A stretch of DNA of 64,000 bases from Lysinibacillus capsici (GTDB lineage: Bacteria; Bacillota; Bacilli; Bacillales_A; Planococcaceae): NCBI RefSeq assembly GCF_003367505.1, contig NZ_PXXX01000013.1:1-64000 (forward strand), written 5' to 3'. The first letter of the stretch is position 1. Each line of letters begins with the position of its first letter. This document shows positions 12,869-22,633 of this stretch, in pieces. The notes under the pieces were generated by a model. That model did not search any database, had not been told where the DNA came from, and saw only the letters and a program-made list of their open reading frames with translations. The translations under genes and the position numbers were made by a program.

Positions 12869-13776
12869 TGCCTATTTCGTAAATCATTTAATAATTGTTC
12901 ATAATCAGCTGGAAGTGGTGTTTCAAACTCCAAGTATTCTCCAGATGAAGGATGATCGAATCCTAAAGTCGCTGCATGTAAAACTTGTCCCCCAAAGTCG
13001 ATTGTCTTTTTCGGACCATATTTTGGATCTCCAACAAGTGGGAAGCCAATATAATTCATATGCACACGAATTTGGTGTGTACGTCCCGTTTCTAAACGAC
13101 ATTCCACCAGCGTATAGTCACCAAAACGTTCAACAACTTGGAAGTGTGTGACAGCATGTTTACCATTATCGACAACTGCCTGTTTTTGGCGATCTTTTTG
13201 GTCACGACCAATCGGTGCATCAATTGTCCCCTTATCATGTGCAATATGCCCGTGGACAAGAGCAATATATTTACGAGTAACTGTTTTATTCACTAATTGA
13301 TTGACTAATGATTCATGAGCCGTATCGTTTTTAGCAACCATCAATAAGCCCGATGTATCTTTGTCGATACGATGGACAATTCCTGGTCGTAGTACACCAT
13401 TAATCCCTGATAAGTCTTTACAATGATACATTAAGCCATTTACCAGTGTACCTCCCATATGGCCAGGTGCTGGATGTACCACCATACCCTTTGGTTTATT
13501 CACAACAAGAACATCTGCATCCTCATAAACAATATCTAAATCTAAATTTTCTGCGACAACATCCAATTCTTCCACTTCTGGTACATCAATAGCGATGATG
13601 TCACCAGCTTTAACCTTATATTTTGCCTTTACAGCATCACCGTTTACTTTAATGACTCCCTCACTAATCCAGTTCCCAATTTGCGTGCGTGACCACTCAG
13701 ATTGTAAGCTAGAAAGTGCTTTATCAATGCGCTCTCCTTGCTGCTGTTCTTCGATTGTATATGTTACTTGCGTCAT
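12865..13776 (-). CDS. RluA-family pseudouridine synthase (YlyB/RluD-like)
   Basis: Cytosolic enzyme converting specific uridines in structured RNA, probably 23S rRNA, to pseudouridine. An N-terminal S4 RNA-binding domain (residues about 15-75) precedes the synthase domain, whose catalytic Asp is in PGIVHRIDKDTSGLLMVAKN near residue 130. GRTHQIRVHM near residue 230 is the other family motif. The 303-residue length is typical. It overlaps lspA by four bases (ATGA), the order seen in Bacillus (lspA-ylyB-pyrR). The exact target is not readable from sequence. Confidence 0.92.
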   Translation of the reverse strand: MTQVTYTIEEQQQGERIDKALSSLQSEWSRTQIGNWISEGVIKVNGDAVKAKYKVKAGDIIAIDVPEVEELDVVAENLDLDIVYEDADVLVVNKPKGMVVHPAPGHMGGTLVNGLMYHCKDLSGINGVLRPGIVHRIDKDTSGLLMVAKNDTAHESLVNQLVNKTVTRKYIALVHGHIAHDKGTIDAPIGRDQKDRQKQAVVDNGKHAVTHFQVVERFGDYTLVECRLETGRTHQIRVHMNYIGFPLVGDPKYGPKKTIDFGGQVLHAATLGFDHPSSGEYLEFETPLPADYEQLLNDLRNRH

Positions 13777-14252
13777 TGTTTCACCTGTTTCTTCTCTTTT
13801 TTATCTTCCATAATTAAGCCAATCATCAGCACGACAACCGCTATTGTTAATGCAGCATCTGCCACATTAAAAATAGGAAAATCATAATTAATAATTGGAA
13901 TTAAAACATCTACAAAATCGACCACTTCTCCTCTAAATAGACGGTCTATAAAGTTTCCTACTGCACCACCAAGCAAGAGCATTAAGCCGACTTGAAAAAC
14001 AGGCTTTCCCTTTGCTTCTTTATGATAAAAATAGACAATCGCACAGATAACAGCAACTGTGACAATACTAAACAACCACATTTGCCCCTCTAGCATCCCC
14101 CATGCTGCCCCTCTATTTCGATGAGACAAAATACCAAACCATGGGTCCCATACAGCAATGCGTTCAGCATATTCCATATTTTTCACAATCAGCCATTTTG
14201 TCCATTGATCCAGTAAAACGACAAAAGCAGCTAATCCATAATATTTATACAC
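13773..14252 (-). CDS. lspA: lipoprotein signal peptidase (signal peptidase II)
   Basis: Membrane aspartyl protease that removes signal peptides from diacylated prolipoproteins. Four hydrophobic segments are visible. The catalytic aspartates are in GGAVGNFIDRLFRGEVVDFVD and FNVADAALT, both canonical. I prefer GTG at 14252, seven bases after GGAGG, because the in-frame ATG at 14258 lies only one base after that site. This gives MYKYYGLAAFVVLLDQ, which lines up with the usual LspA N-terminus. A longer form from GTG at 14270 is possible but lacks a clear ribosome binding site. Confidence 0.93.
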   Translation of the reverse strand: MYKYYGLAAFVVLLDQWTKWLIVKNMEYAERIAVWDPWFGILSHRNRGAAWGMLEGQMWLFSIVTVAVICAIVYFYHKEAKGKPVFQVGLMLLLGGAVGNFIDRLFRGEVVDFVDVLIPIINYDFPIFNVADAALTIAVVVLMIGLIMEDKKEKKQVKQ

Positions 14253-14363
14253 AGACATTCCTCCGTTCACTCAACATCTTACCTATTCTACCATAACAGT
14301 ACCATTCACAATAACTAATATCATATCTAAATATGGCTGATTCTAAATCTCTTCAAGAAATAT

Positions 14364-14406
14364 AAAAAGGCTACCCCTATTACGTTTAAGCAATAGAAAT
14401 AGCCAT
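14364..14406 (-). terminator. terminator of the symporter operon
   Basis: On the minus strand GGCTATTTCTATT pairs, with a few mismatches, with AATAGGGGTAGCC around a loop of about ten bases, followed by TTTTT. It begins about ten bases after the symporter stop codon. Confidence 0.8.
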
Positions 14407-14416
14407 AACTTATTGG

Positions 14417-15985
14417 TTAGACAGTTTCAGATTCTTTTGAATGTACTCGCTTCATGAAGTCATTAACATCAGCAGGAACTTTGCGATCTATTAATGACAC
14501 GATGATAACAGATAAGAAGCCCACAGGTACTGTCACAATACCTGGAATTTTAAACTGCAAGAAGCTTGGTAACGTTCCTGGTAAAAAGATCATCCACATA
14601 GACACGCCAAGTCCTATTAATAATCCTGCAATGGCTCCTTTTTCTGTCATGCCTCTCCACCAAATACCTAAAATGAATATTGGGGTAAATGTACTTGCAG
14701 CGACAGTAAAAGCGAGCGCCACTAAATGGCCAATGGATGCATCCTTTACAAGTAAACCCAATGCTCCATATAAAATACCTAATAATACAATAGCCACTTT
14801 CCCAGCAATAACTCGTTGTTTTTGTGTAATATCCTTTTTCATGATATTGGCATATAAATCATGAGCTAGTGCACCTGAGCTTGTAATAAACAATCCTGAA
14901 AGATTGGAGAAAATAGCTGCAAATGCTCCTGCTATAACTAATCCAAGTAGCCATTTGCCACCTAGTGCAAGGGCTGTAGTAGGAATGACCATATTATTCC
15001 CACCCAGCACTAAATCACGCATGACTTCCTCACTAGCTGTTCCAGAAATGAAAATAGATCGACCTACAACACCTAAATAAACAGCTAACAAGAAGAACGC
15101 GCTTGCAATTCCAATGGCCATGAGTGCAGATTTACGGGCTGCTTTAGCACTTGGGTTTGTATAAAAGCGCAATAAAATATGAGGAAGGCCAATTGTTCCT
15201 AGCGCTAATCCTATCGTCATACTAATTGTTTGCCAGAACGTGGGGAAATAAAAGCCCGTGCCTGTCCAAGCAGCACCATCAAAATTGATATCATTGCCAT
15301 CTAAGGCATACGGTGAAGTGCCTGTAATTGGACCGCTAAATGAATGGATGGCTGCTAAAATTTTATCATAATGTAAACCGCCATAAACTGCTGCAATTAA
15401 CATCACAATAAACGCACCAAGACGAATCCACAACTCTAATGCTTGGTTGATGGTTGTTCCTTTCATACCACCAATACCTACATAAAAAATCATAACAACA
15501 CAAGTAAATATAATGCCGAATTCATAAGAAGTACCGAAAAACATACTTAAAATCTGTGCAGCACCTAATAATTGGGGAGCTGCATAAAAGCCTGAAATAG
15601 CTAACACCACTGCCACAGCTACAAGCCGAGCTCGTCTACTATGAAAACGATAGCCTAAAAAATCTGCAACGGTAAATGCACCAAAACGTCTTAAAGGACC
15701 TGCCACAAAAATCGCTAATAATGTTAACCCAATGGAGAAGCAAAAAGCATAATAAGCACCATCATATCCAAGTTGAAATGTTAACCCTGCGATACCCAGA
15801 AATGTTGCTGCACTTAAGTAATCCCCACCAATGGCAGACCCATTTGTAAACCATCCGAAGCTTCGGCCACCTACAAAGAAATCCGAAGCTGTTGCATTTC
15901 TTTTTGTTAAATACGTAATGTATACAATTGTTCCCATTAAAGCAATGGTCATTAACATCTTTGGTTCTAATAGAGCTTCCATCAT
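14417..15985 (-). CDS. sodium:solute symporter, acetate permease (ActP) type
   Basis: A 522-residue integral membrane protein with about 13 hydrophobic segments, of the sodium:solute symporter (SSS) family. The N-terminal DFFVGGRSFGWFTNGSAIGGDY and SAATFLGIAG are family signatures for the sodium site. The paired DUF485 gene immediately upstream is the arrangement of actP-yjcH in Escherichia coli and ywcA-type loci in Bacillus, so short-chain monocarboxylates such as acetate are likely substrates; this is inferred from context. A divergent AraC-type regulator lies just beyond. AAGGGGG precedes the start. Confidence 0.88.
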   Translation of the reverse strand: MMEALLEPKMLMTIALMGTIVYITYLTKRNATASDFFVGGRSFGWFTNGSAIGGDYLSAATFLGIAGLTFQLGYDGAYYAFCFSIGLTLLAIFVAGPLRRFGAFTVADFLGYRFHSRRARLVAVAVVLAISGFYAAPQLLGAAQILSMFFGTSYEFGIIFTCVVMIFYVGIGGMKGTTINQALELWIRLGAFIVMLIAAVYGGLHYDKILAAIHSFSGPITGTSPYALDGNDINFDGAAWTGTGFYFPTFWQTISMTIGLALGTIGLPHILLRFYTNPSAKAARKSALMAIGIASAFFLLAVYLGVVGRSIFISGTASEEVMRDLVLGGNNMVIPTTALALGGKWLLGLVIAGAFAAIFSNLSGLFITSSGALAHDLYANIMKKDITQKQRVIAGKVAIVLLGILYGALGLLVKDASIGHLVALAFTVAASTFTPIFILGIWWRGMTEKGAIAGLLIGLGVSMWMIFLPGTLPSFLQFKIPGIVTVPVGFLSVIIVSLIDRKVPADVNDFMKRVHSKESETV

Positions 15986-16009
15986 TCAACATTTCCCCCT
16001 TTGTTCCAA

Positions 16010-16345
16010 CTACTTATTTGCTATATCATATTGCTTTAGACGTTTCTCGTACATGGCTGTGTGAACATATGCAATAATAAATGCCATAGCCATCATTACA
16101 ATCGTTGTCACAAACCATGTGACTGTCATACCACCCCAGATCTTCTTAAACGCAAATGCTGGCGCAAACCAATTCATAACAGGGATACTAAAAATCAAAA
16201 TAAAGTAAAATATCGATAAACCTAAACCTGTTGTAAATTCATCTTTCATAATTTTGTTTGTTGTTGCATCTAAAGGTGGTAGATCTTTCAAATCAATTGT
16301 TCCTGCTTCTACATAGTCATAATCATGACTGCCTACTTCCGCCAT
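16010..16345 (-). CDS. DUF485 small membrane protein, symporter partner
   Basis: A 111-residue protein with two clear hydrophobic segments, LSIFYFILIFSIPVMNWFAP and WFVTTIVMMAMAFIIAYVHTA, the hallmark of DUF485. The family is nearly always encoded next to ActP-type acetate/sodium symporters. Its stop codon is 24 bases ahead of the symporter start, so they form one operon. A biochemical role has not been firmly assigned; an auxiliary or stabilising subunit is commonly assumed. AAAAGGGGGAG precedes the start. Confidence 0.88.
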   Translation of the reverse strand: MAEVGSHDYDYVEAGTIDLKDLPPLDATTNKIMKDEFTTGLGLSIFYFILIFSIPVMNWFAPAFAFKKIWGGMTVTWFVTTIVMMAMAFIIAYVHTAMYEKRLKQYDIANK

Positions 16346-16370
16346 AAGCCAACTCCCCCTTTTCTGGTAA

Positions 16371-16406
16371 GTGAATAATTGTCTGAAATTTCAAATTATT
16401 ATTCAC
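16371..16406. promoter_or_regulatory. nested inverted repeat upstream of the DUF485-symporter operon
   Basis: GTGAATAAT and ATTATTCAC form perfect 9-base arms separated by 18 bases, and within the spacer TGAAATTTCA is itself a perfect 10-base palindrome. The element lies 26 bases upstream of the DUF485 start in the divergent region shared with the AraC-type gene. It could be the operator of that regulator or a hairpin in the leader RNA. Confidence 0.5.
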
Positions 16407-16547
16407 TACAATTATTCTATTCTATTTCAACTTCAATATAGATATAAAATATTGCTGTATTAGTACAAAAAATTGCTATTTTAAGTTAAAATATTTTTAT
16501 CTTTTTATTCGTAGGGGGCTGGTAGCATTTTAAAGGTGGTATGGTAT

Positions 16548-17753
16548 ATGGAAAGCTCATTTGACAAGCAGCAAATGAGTGAATGGTTAAAAGAGGTTTT
16601 ACCAAACGCTTTAGAGGAATGTAAAGTGCCAAAGCCAGAAGATGAGGTCATTATTGTCTATGAAGTCAATCGGTTATTTGATTGGGTAAAGATTAATCGA
16701 TTAAAAAGAAATTATCCTAATAGTATTATTGTCCCGTTTGTTACAGAACACCTTACCTACTCGACTGGTATAGCAATTGAATTAGCTTTACCTGCACTTC
16801 TCATAAAACCATTACAAAAATCAAAATTTTTAAGAATCGTAAAAAAGCTGTATACGTCCTATCAGGAAAAAAAGGCGAGTACACTTACAATGCTTGAGCT
16901 ATCACAACAAGTATCCCAACAACATACCTCTCCATTTAGGGAGGCATTTTTAAAACGCCTGATCCGTGGAGAAATTGATAATGAACAAGAAATAATACAA
17001 TCTGCTTCATTTTTATCGACAAGCTGTATTCCTAATATTGTATTTTTAATTCAAGGCTATATTGATGGGGCTAATAAGAGAGCTGTCCCACACGATGCAA
17101 GTAGTAGTATTACAACTGTTTTTCGTCAGCACTTTGCTGAGAAGGCCTCATTATCCTTTTTACATTTTGAACGCTATTTATTACTTCTCATGCGAATTCC
17201 TACTGACTACAACTCTTTCAAACATTGGACTGAGGGTGAAGCCTGTTTATTAGAGGTTATCGAGACCCTAAAAAGGGATTGTTCTATTCATCTTTTTATG
17301 GGGGTTGGAGGTGTATTTCAGGATGCTATGCAAGTGAAGGAATCCTATAGCCAGGCTAGAAAAGCACGTAGAAAACCACCTATCCATAATATACACATCC
17401 GATATTACGAAGATTTAACAAAGCATGAGCAGCTGCAAAAAGCTATTCAGTATATTGAAGAACATTACGACGAACAACTGACCATTCGTGATGTTGCAAA
17501 ATATATTAACTTTAGCCCAACTCATTTTAGTAGACTATTTAAAAAAGAAACAGGTCGTAATTTTGTTGACTATGTTGCTTATACACGCATTATCAAAACC
17601 TTACCTTTTTTACGCAAGTACGACTACACCATAGAAAAAATCTCCTCCACCTGTGGCTTCAATACACCAAATTACTATAGTTTAACTTTTAAAAAATATG
17701 TAGGTATATCTCCAACAGACTATCGCAATACGACAGAAATTTTATTTAAATAA
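16548..17753 (+). CDS. AraC-family transcriptional regulator
   Basis: A 401-residue DNA-binding protein. The C-terminal 100 residues form a double helix-turn-helix: LTIRDVAKYINFSPTHFSRLFKKETG near residues 323-348, then YTIEKISSTCGFNTPNYYSLTFKKYVGISPTDYR at the end, with the classical AraC tail. The N-terminal 300 residues match no sensor domain I can name; no receiver aspartate pattern or membrane segment is obvious. Divergent orientation next to the symporter operon suggests that operon as its target. ATG at 16548 follows AAAGGTGG by eight bases; a GTG at 16536 overlaps that site. Confidence 0.85.
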   Translation: MESSFDKQQMSEWLKEVLPNALEECKVPKPEDEVIIVYEVNRLFDWVKINRLKRNYPNSIIVPFVTEHLTYSTGIAIELALPALLIKPLQKSKFLRIVKKLYTSYQEKKASTLTMLELSQQVSQQHTSPFREAFLKRLIRGEIDNEQEIIQSASFLSTSCIPNIVFLIQGYIDGANKRAVPHDASSSITTVFRQHFAEKASLSFLHFERYLLLLMRIPTDYNSFKHWTEGEACLLEVIETLKRDCSIHLFMGVGGVFQDAMQVKESYSQARKARRKPPIHNIHIRYYEDLTKHEQLQKAIQYIEEHYDEQLTIRDVAKYINFSPTHFSRLFKKETGRNFVDYVAYTRIIKTLPFLRKYDYTIEKISSTCGFNTPNYYSLTFKKYVGISPTDYRNTTEILFK

Positions 17754-17780
17754 TGGAAAAGAATCTGCAAAACTTCCATG

Positions 17781-17811
17781 AAAAAAGCAAGCCTCCAACA
17801 AGGAGACTTGC
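17781..17811 (-). terminator. terminator of ileS
   Basis: GCAAGTCTCC pairs with GGAGGCTTGC around a short TTGTT loop, followed by TTTTTT on the minus strand. It sits about 40 bases beyond the ileS stop and could also serve the convergent AraC-type gene as a stem without a T-run. Confidence 0.88.
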
Positions 17812-17852
17812 ACATCCTCTACATTAAAATGCAGATTCTTGTTATTTATAGA

Positions 17853-20621
17853 TTAAACGTAATACTTTTCTACAACTTCTGCACAGCGAGCACATACTGT
17901 AGGTTGTGCTTCATTTGAACCAACTGTTTCAGAAATTGACCAGCAACGCTCACATTTCTCACCTGTAGCCTTCTCAACAACAATGGAAACATGCTCAAGT
18001 GTTAAAGCTTCAGCAGGTGCCTCCTCGATAGCAGCTACCTCAAAAGCTGAAACGATGGAAAGTTGTGCAAAGTCAATGTTGGCATCGTTCAATAATGCGA
18101 CAACATCTTCTTTCGCGTAGACAGTGACTTTTGCTTCAAGTGATTTACCAATTGTTTTCGCATTACGTGCTTCCTCTAATGCTTTTAAAATATCATCGCG
18201 TACATCAATAATTTTTTCCCATTTTGTACGTAGGCTGTCAAAATTCGCTTGAACATCTACCTCTGGGAAATCTGTTAATTGAACAGAAACTTCTTCTACA
18301 ATACCTTGAGCATGTAGATAAGACCACATTTCATCTGTTGTATGTGGGATAATTGGTGTCATGATTTTTACTAATGTCATCAATGTATCATAAATAACTG
18401 TTTGCATCGCACGACGATCCTTATTGTCATGACCCTCGATATAGACTACGTCTTTGGCAATATCAAGATAGAATGAAGATAACTCTACAGCAACGAAATT
18501 ATTGACTACATGATAGACAGCAGCAAAATCATAGCGATCATAGGCAGCACGCACAGTTTTTAAGACATCCTGTAAGCGCATATACACATATTGATCCATT
18601 TCACGAAGCTCAGCATAACTTACACGATCTTTCGTAGGATCGAAATCAGCAATATTGCCGTGTAAGAAACGGAAAGTATTACGAATTTTACGATACACTT
18701 CAGATACTTGCTTTAACATATCCATAGAGATGCGCACATCTGCTGTATAATCAACAGAAGCAACCCATAAACGAAGTATGTCTGCTCCATACTGATCCAT
18801 TACTTTTTGCGGAATAATCACATTCCCTAAAGATTTACTCATTTTACGTCCTTCACCATCAAGTACAAAACCATGTGTTAAAAGTCCTTTGTATGGTGCA
18901 TAGCCGTTAATAGCTACAGATGTAATAAGAGAGGAATTAAACCAACCACGATGTTGGTCAGAACCCTCTAAATAGAGATCAGCTGGATATTTCATACCAC
19001 GTTCTACTAGTACACCTTGGTGTGATGAACCGGAATCAAACCATACATCCATAATATCATTTTCTTTTGTAAATTCGCCGTTCGGGCTACCTGGATGTGT
19101 AAAGCCTTCTGGTAATAACTCTTTTGCTGTTTTTTGGAACCAAATATTTGATCCATTCTCACGGAATAATGCTGAGACATGACTAATTGTTTCAGGTGTA
19201 ATAATAGGTTCACCATTTTCAGCATAGAAAATCGGAATCGGCACACCCCACGCACGTTGACGTGAAATTACCCAGTCTCCACGATCACGAATCATATTAT
19301 AAAGACGAGTTTCTCCCCAAGCTGGTGTAAATGCTGTTGCTTTTACAGCCTCTAATAACTCCCCACGGAATGCTTCAACAGATGCAAACCATTGTGGTGT
19401 CGCACGATAAATAACAGGCTTTTTCGTACGCCAGTCATGTGGATAGGAGTGCGTAAAGAAATCAAGCTTTTCTAACGCTCCTACTTCTTTTAGTTTTTCT
19501 GTGACGAGTTTATTCGCATCATTATAAAACACGCCTTCAAAGCCAGGTGCTTCATCTGTATAGCAGCCACTATTATCAAGAGGGCTAAGAATACCTAAAC
19601 CATACTGTTTACCAATATGATAATCGTCTTCACCATGCCCTGGGGCTGTATGAACACAACCTGTACCCGCTTCAGCAGTTACGTGTTCACCTACCATAAT
19701 AAGCGATTCACGATCGTAGAATGGATGTTGTGCTACAATACGATCTAATGCCTCTCCTTTTACCTCTTGAACAACCTCATAGTCTACCCATCCAAGCGTA
19801 GTTGCCACTGACTCTAATAACTCTTTGGCAATGATGAATTTTTTATTAGCCACTGCAACTACTACATAGATAAATTCAGGATTCAAAGAAATCCCTAAGT
19901 TTGCTGGTAATGTCCATGGTGTTGTTGTCCAAATGATAAATTTAGCATCTGCTGGAACAACACCCTTCGCATCCTTAATTGCAAAGCTTACATAAATGGA
20001 TGGAGATTTGATGTCCTTATATTCAATTTCAGCTTCCGCCAAAGCAGATTCAGAAGAAGGAGACCAATAAACCGGCTTTAACCCTTTATAGATATAACCT
20101 TTTTCCGCCATTTTACCGAATACTTCAATTTGACGAGCTTCAAACTCAGGCTTTAATGTAATATATGGATTTTCCCAATCACCTCGAATGCCTAGACGGC
20201 GGAATTGGGCACGTTGATTGTCAATTTGCTCATAAGCATACTCTTCACAAAGTTGGCGGAATGCTGCTACTGACATTTCTTTACGTTTTACACCTTTGTT
20301 AGTCAATGCTTGCTCAATTGGTAAACCATGTGTATCCCAACCTGGAATATAATTGACATGGTAGCCAGTCATGGAGCGATGACGTGTAATCATATCCTTC
20401 AATACTTTATTTAGAGCATGGCCTATATGGATATCACCATTTGCATAGGGAGGACCATCATGTAGAACAAATTCTGGTCGACCTTCCGTACGCTCCATCT
20501 GTAATTTGTTAATATCCATGCCATTCCATTTTTCTTGCATTTTTGGCTCATTTGCCGGTAAATTTCCACGCATTGGGAAATCTGTTTTTGGCATTAATAA
20601 AGTATCTTTGTATTCAACCAT
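17853..20621 (-). CDS. ileS: isoleucyl-tRNA synthetase
   Basis: Charges tRNA-Ile in the cytosol and edits misactivated valine. Class I signatures are present: HIGH in [13 protein letters not shown] near residue 68 and KMSKS in [11 protein letters not shown] near residue 595. The CP1 editing domain with the [10 protein letters not shown] motif is near residue 230. The C-terminal zinc finger shows CERCW and CARC pairs near residues 888-914. The 922-residue length fits the bacterial type found in Bacillus. AAAGGAGGAATTTTA precedes ATG. Expression is controlled by the upstream T-box. Confidence 0.97.
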   Translation of the reverse strand: MVEYKDTLLMPKTDFPMRGNLPANEPKMQEKWNGMDINKLQMERTEGRPEFVLHDGPPYANGDIHIGHALNKVLKDMITRHRSMTGYHVNYIPGWDTHGLPIEQALTNKGVKRKEMSVAAFRQLCEEYAYEQIDNQRAQFRRLGIRGDWENPYITLKPEFEARQIEVFGKMAEKGYIYKGLKPVYWSPSSESALAEAEIEYKDIKSPSIYVSFAIKDAKGVVPADAKFIIWTTTPWTLPANLGISLNPEFIYVVVAVANKKFIIAKELLESVATTLGWVDYEVVQEVKGEALDRIVAQHPFYDRESLIMVGEHVTAEAGTGCVHTAPGHGEDDYHIGKQYGLGILSPLDNSGCYTDEAPGFEGVFYNDANKLVTEKLKEVGALEKLDFFTHSYPHDWRTKKPVIYRATPQWFASVEAFRGELLEAVKATAFTPAWGETRLYNMIRDRGDWVISRQRAWGVPIPIFYAENGEPIITPETISHVSALFRENGSNIWFQKTAKELLPEGFTHPGSPNGEFTKENDIMDVWFDSGSSHQGVLVERGMKYPADLYLEGSDQHRGWFNSSLITSVAINGYAPYKGLLTHGFVLDGEGRKMSKSLGNVIIPQKVMDQYGADILRLWVASVDYTADVRISMDMLKQVSEVYRKIRNTFRFLHGNIADFDPTKDRVSYAELREMDQYVYMRLQDVLKTVRAAYDRYDFAAVYHVVNNFVAVELSSFYLDIAKDVVYIEGHDNKDRRAMQTVIYDTLMTLVKIMTPIIPHTTDEMWSYLHAQGIVEEVSVQLTDFPEVDVQANFDSLRTKWEKIIDVRDDILKALEEARNAKTIGKSLEAKVTVYAKEDVVALLNDANIDFAQLSIVSAFEVAAIEEAPAEALTLEHVSIVVEKATGEKCERCWSISETVGSNEAQPTVCARCAEVVEKYYV

Positions 20622-20710
20622 TAAAATTCCTCCTTTATTTTACACAAACAGGTAGACATTTTTCTCATAAGACAGTTATTGGCAAAATTATCTAAAACGA
20701 TTCGGAAACA

Positions 20711-20983
20711 AACAAAAAAAAGCCCTCAATCCCACTAAGGGACGAGAAGCTTCTACTCGCGGTACCACCCTAATTGTAGTACAAAAATTTGCACTACCTC
20801 TTAAAAGCACGTTTAACGTCGTGCATCACGAAATAACCTACTTTTTTCAGTTATTTAGCTCAGAAGTGATGTTCAATGCTAGTTGTATGTTTGGGCTCTC
20901 ACTGTCCCCAAATCGCTTAACAACGCCTAACAAATACTGTCTTCGTCTCTGCTTTTATGCATATCTGTTCAAAATAATTACTA
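20711..20983 (-). promoter_or_regulatory. isoleucine T-box leader of ileS
   Basis: On the minus strand the T-box core AGGGTGGTACCGCG (complement of 20758-20771) is followed by the terminator CTCGTCCC-TTAG-TGGGATTGAG and a long T-run (about 20711-20745). Upstream are the Stem I elements, including AGTATTTG-type AGTA and GAACATCACTT. The ATC in the latter (complement of 20868-20870) fits an isoleucine specifier codon after GAAC. Uncharged tRNA-Ile would bind the specifier and T-box and cause readthrough into ileS. Confidence 0.92.
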
Positions 20984-20989
20984 TTACAA

Positions 20990-21018
20990 AGTATATGAAA
21001 TTCAAACAATCGCGTCAA
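20990..21018 (-). promoter_or_regulatory. sigma-A promoter of the ileS T-box transcript
   Basis: TTGACG (complement of 21013-21018), a 17-base spacer and TATACT (complement of 20990-20995). The hexamers are identical to those of the pyr promoter. It starts just ahead of the T-box Stem I and about 35 bases after the divIVA stop codon. Confidence 0.85.
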
Positions 21019-21054
21019 GTTTCATTTGTCAATTACAGCAATTAAAAAGAAATG

Positions 21055-21579
21055 TTAAATATCCTCAGAATCCTGTGCTTCTTCAACAGATGCTTGAATT
21101 TCTGTTAAATCGATATCATATTGCAGCAAATGATCCCAGTCATCTGCATTAAGTAAATCCAGCTGTGCTTCTACAAGCATCTTGAAACGATTACGAAATA
21201 CCTTAGATTGCTTTTTAAGCTCATCAATTTCAATCGTCACCTTACGAGCCTTCGTCAAAGCTTCATTGACAATTCGATCAGCATTTTTTTCAGCTTCTTT
21301 TACAATGAGCTTTGCCTCTTTTTGAGAATTTCTTCTCACTTCATCAGCCGCTTCTTGTGCAACGACAATAGACTTCTGCAAAGTTTCTTCTAAGGTGTTG
21401 AAATGTCTCGCTTGTTCTAAAGCCATCTCTAATTGCTTATCAACCTCTTTTTTTTCACGAAGCAGAATTTCATAGTCTTTAATAATCTGATCTAAAAATT
21501 CATTTACTTCATCTTCAGCATAACCTCTGAAGGCTTTTGTAAACTCCTTATTATGTATATCAATAGGTGATAATGGCAT
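21055..21579 (-). CDS. divIVA: DivIVA cell-pole/septum organiser
   Basis: Coiled-coil protein that recognises curved membrane at poles and septa and positions division and sporulation partners. The conserved membrane-binding N-terminus is MPLSPIDIHNKEFTKAFRGY with the DEVNEFLDQIIKDYE segment, followed by heptad-rich coiled coil to about residue 150 and an acidic tail. Length 174 is close to B. subtilis DivIVA (164). I use ATG 21579, which follows AAAGGAGAGAAGG; an upstream in-frame start has no family similarity. It sits between ylmH and ileS as in Bacillus. Confidence 0.95.
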   Translation of the reverse strand: MPLSPIDIHNKEFTKAFRGYAEDEVNEFLDQIIKDYEILLREKKEVDKQLEMALEQARHFNTLEETLQKSIVVAQEAADEVRRNSQKEAKLIVKEAEKNADRIVNEALTKARKVTIEIDELKKQSKVFRNRFKMLVEAQLDLLNADDWDHLLQYDIDLTEIQASVEEAQDSEDI

Positions 21580-21674
21580 ACAATCCTTCTCTCCTTTACA
21601 TGTACATTCGTAATTCCTATTATACAATTGTTCCGACAACTTAGCAGTAAAAATTAATGAAATTTACTTCACTT

Positions 21675-22463
21675 TCAGCTTTTTTGGGCCAATCGACCGA
21701 CTTGAAGACGGATTTTATCTTTTTTTGTTCGGCCTTCAGTCATAATAATTTTCACCCTACCACTTCCACGTATCGATAAAATATCTCCCTCTTGTAATTC
21801 AAAAGCAACTGTATCTCTTTCTGTCCAATTTACACGAACTTTTTTCCCAGTAATTAAAGCTTGAGCTTTTTGGCGTGATACATTTAATACAGTCGCAATA
21901 ATTACATCTAAGCGCATGGAAGATACTGTATGAGATTCCTCCAACCATTCTTCCTCATTTACAATAAGGGAATCCGCTTCTTTTAAAGACTCAATATGCA
22001 CCTTAACTTTACCAATACCTGTTAAATGTAACCGAACATATTCTGCTACCTCTTGAGCTACAACGAATTGCACCTGCTGATCATTTACACGAATATCACC
22101 AAATTTGCCACGGTTTAAACCTAATGAAAGCAACGCACCTAAAACATCAGGATGTCGTAATTGAACAAATTTCACTGGATATTGAATCGTAAATGCCACT
22201 AACTGAAAGTCTTCTTCTATTGCTTCATAGTAAGTAGGAAAAATAAGCATACGCTGCCTCTCCGCCTCTTCAAATAAACCTGTGCATGCAGTTTTTAGGG
22301 TATCATTTTGCCCGATAATCGATGTCACAATAAAACGTTGTCTTGGATCAAGAAAATCTGTCAGCTTAGGCGCATAACGATCTTCAACCTCACGCTGCCA
22401 GCTTATTACCTGTTCAATAAAGGGCTGTTCATCTTTTCGAAAATGCTGGATTAAGTGTTCCAT
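21675..22463 (-). CDS. ylmH: YlmH, S4-domain RNA-binding protein
   Basis: A 262-residue protein conserved in the division-cluster flank of Bacillota. The N-terminal half carries FLDPRQRFI and the YPTYYEAIEEDF-like segment; the C-terminal S4 domain contains RLDVIIATVLNVSRQKAQALITGKKVRVNW near residue 186. YlmH homologues are reported to take part in ribosome-associated quality control and binding to stalled large subunits; the division-linked name reflects location. ATG 22463 follows AGAGGAGACAACAAG. The gap before it (22464-22604) shows no gene. Confidence 0.93.
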   Translation of the reverse strand: MEHLIQHFRKDEQPFIEQVISWQREVEDRYAPKLTDFLDPRQRFIVTSIIGQNDTLKTACTGLFEEAERQRMLIFPTYYEAIEEDFQLVAFTIQYPVKFVQLRHPDVLGALLSLGLNRGKFGDIRVNDQQVQFVVAQEVAEYVRLHLTGIGKVKVHIESLKEADSLIVNEEEWLEESHTVSSMRLDVIIATVLNVSRQKAQALITGKKVRVNWTERDTVAFELQEGDILSIRGSGRVKIIMTEGRTKKDKIRLQVGRLAQKS

Positions 22464-22600
22464 CTTGTTGTCTCCTCTTTCACTAGTTCCATTTTGCTTT
22501 GTTAGTTGGAAACTTAGTATTCCCAATTAATGACGTTTGGACGTCATTGTTTTAAAATTTTTTATTAGTCGCTTTAGTAGCATAGAAAATTAAAATAAAT

Positions 22601-22629
22601 AAAAAATCCCCACCAAAACGTGAGGATTT
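22601..22629 (-). terminator. terminator after ylmG
   Basis: AATCCTCACG pairs with TGGGGATT (one bulge) around TTTTGG, then TTTTTTATTTATTTT on the minus strand. It starts four bases after the ylmG stop, so ylmH may need its own promoter in the 140 bases that follow. Confidence 0.8.
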
Positions 22630-22633
22630 ACTT

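Noticed and set aside
14454..14864. 136-residue plus-strand frame over the symporter gene
   Set aside because: Antisense shadow of a membrane-protein gene; no start context or family similarity.
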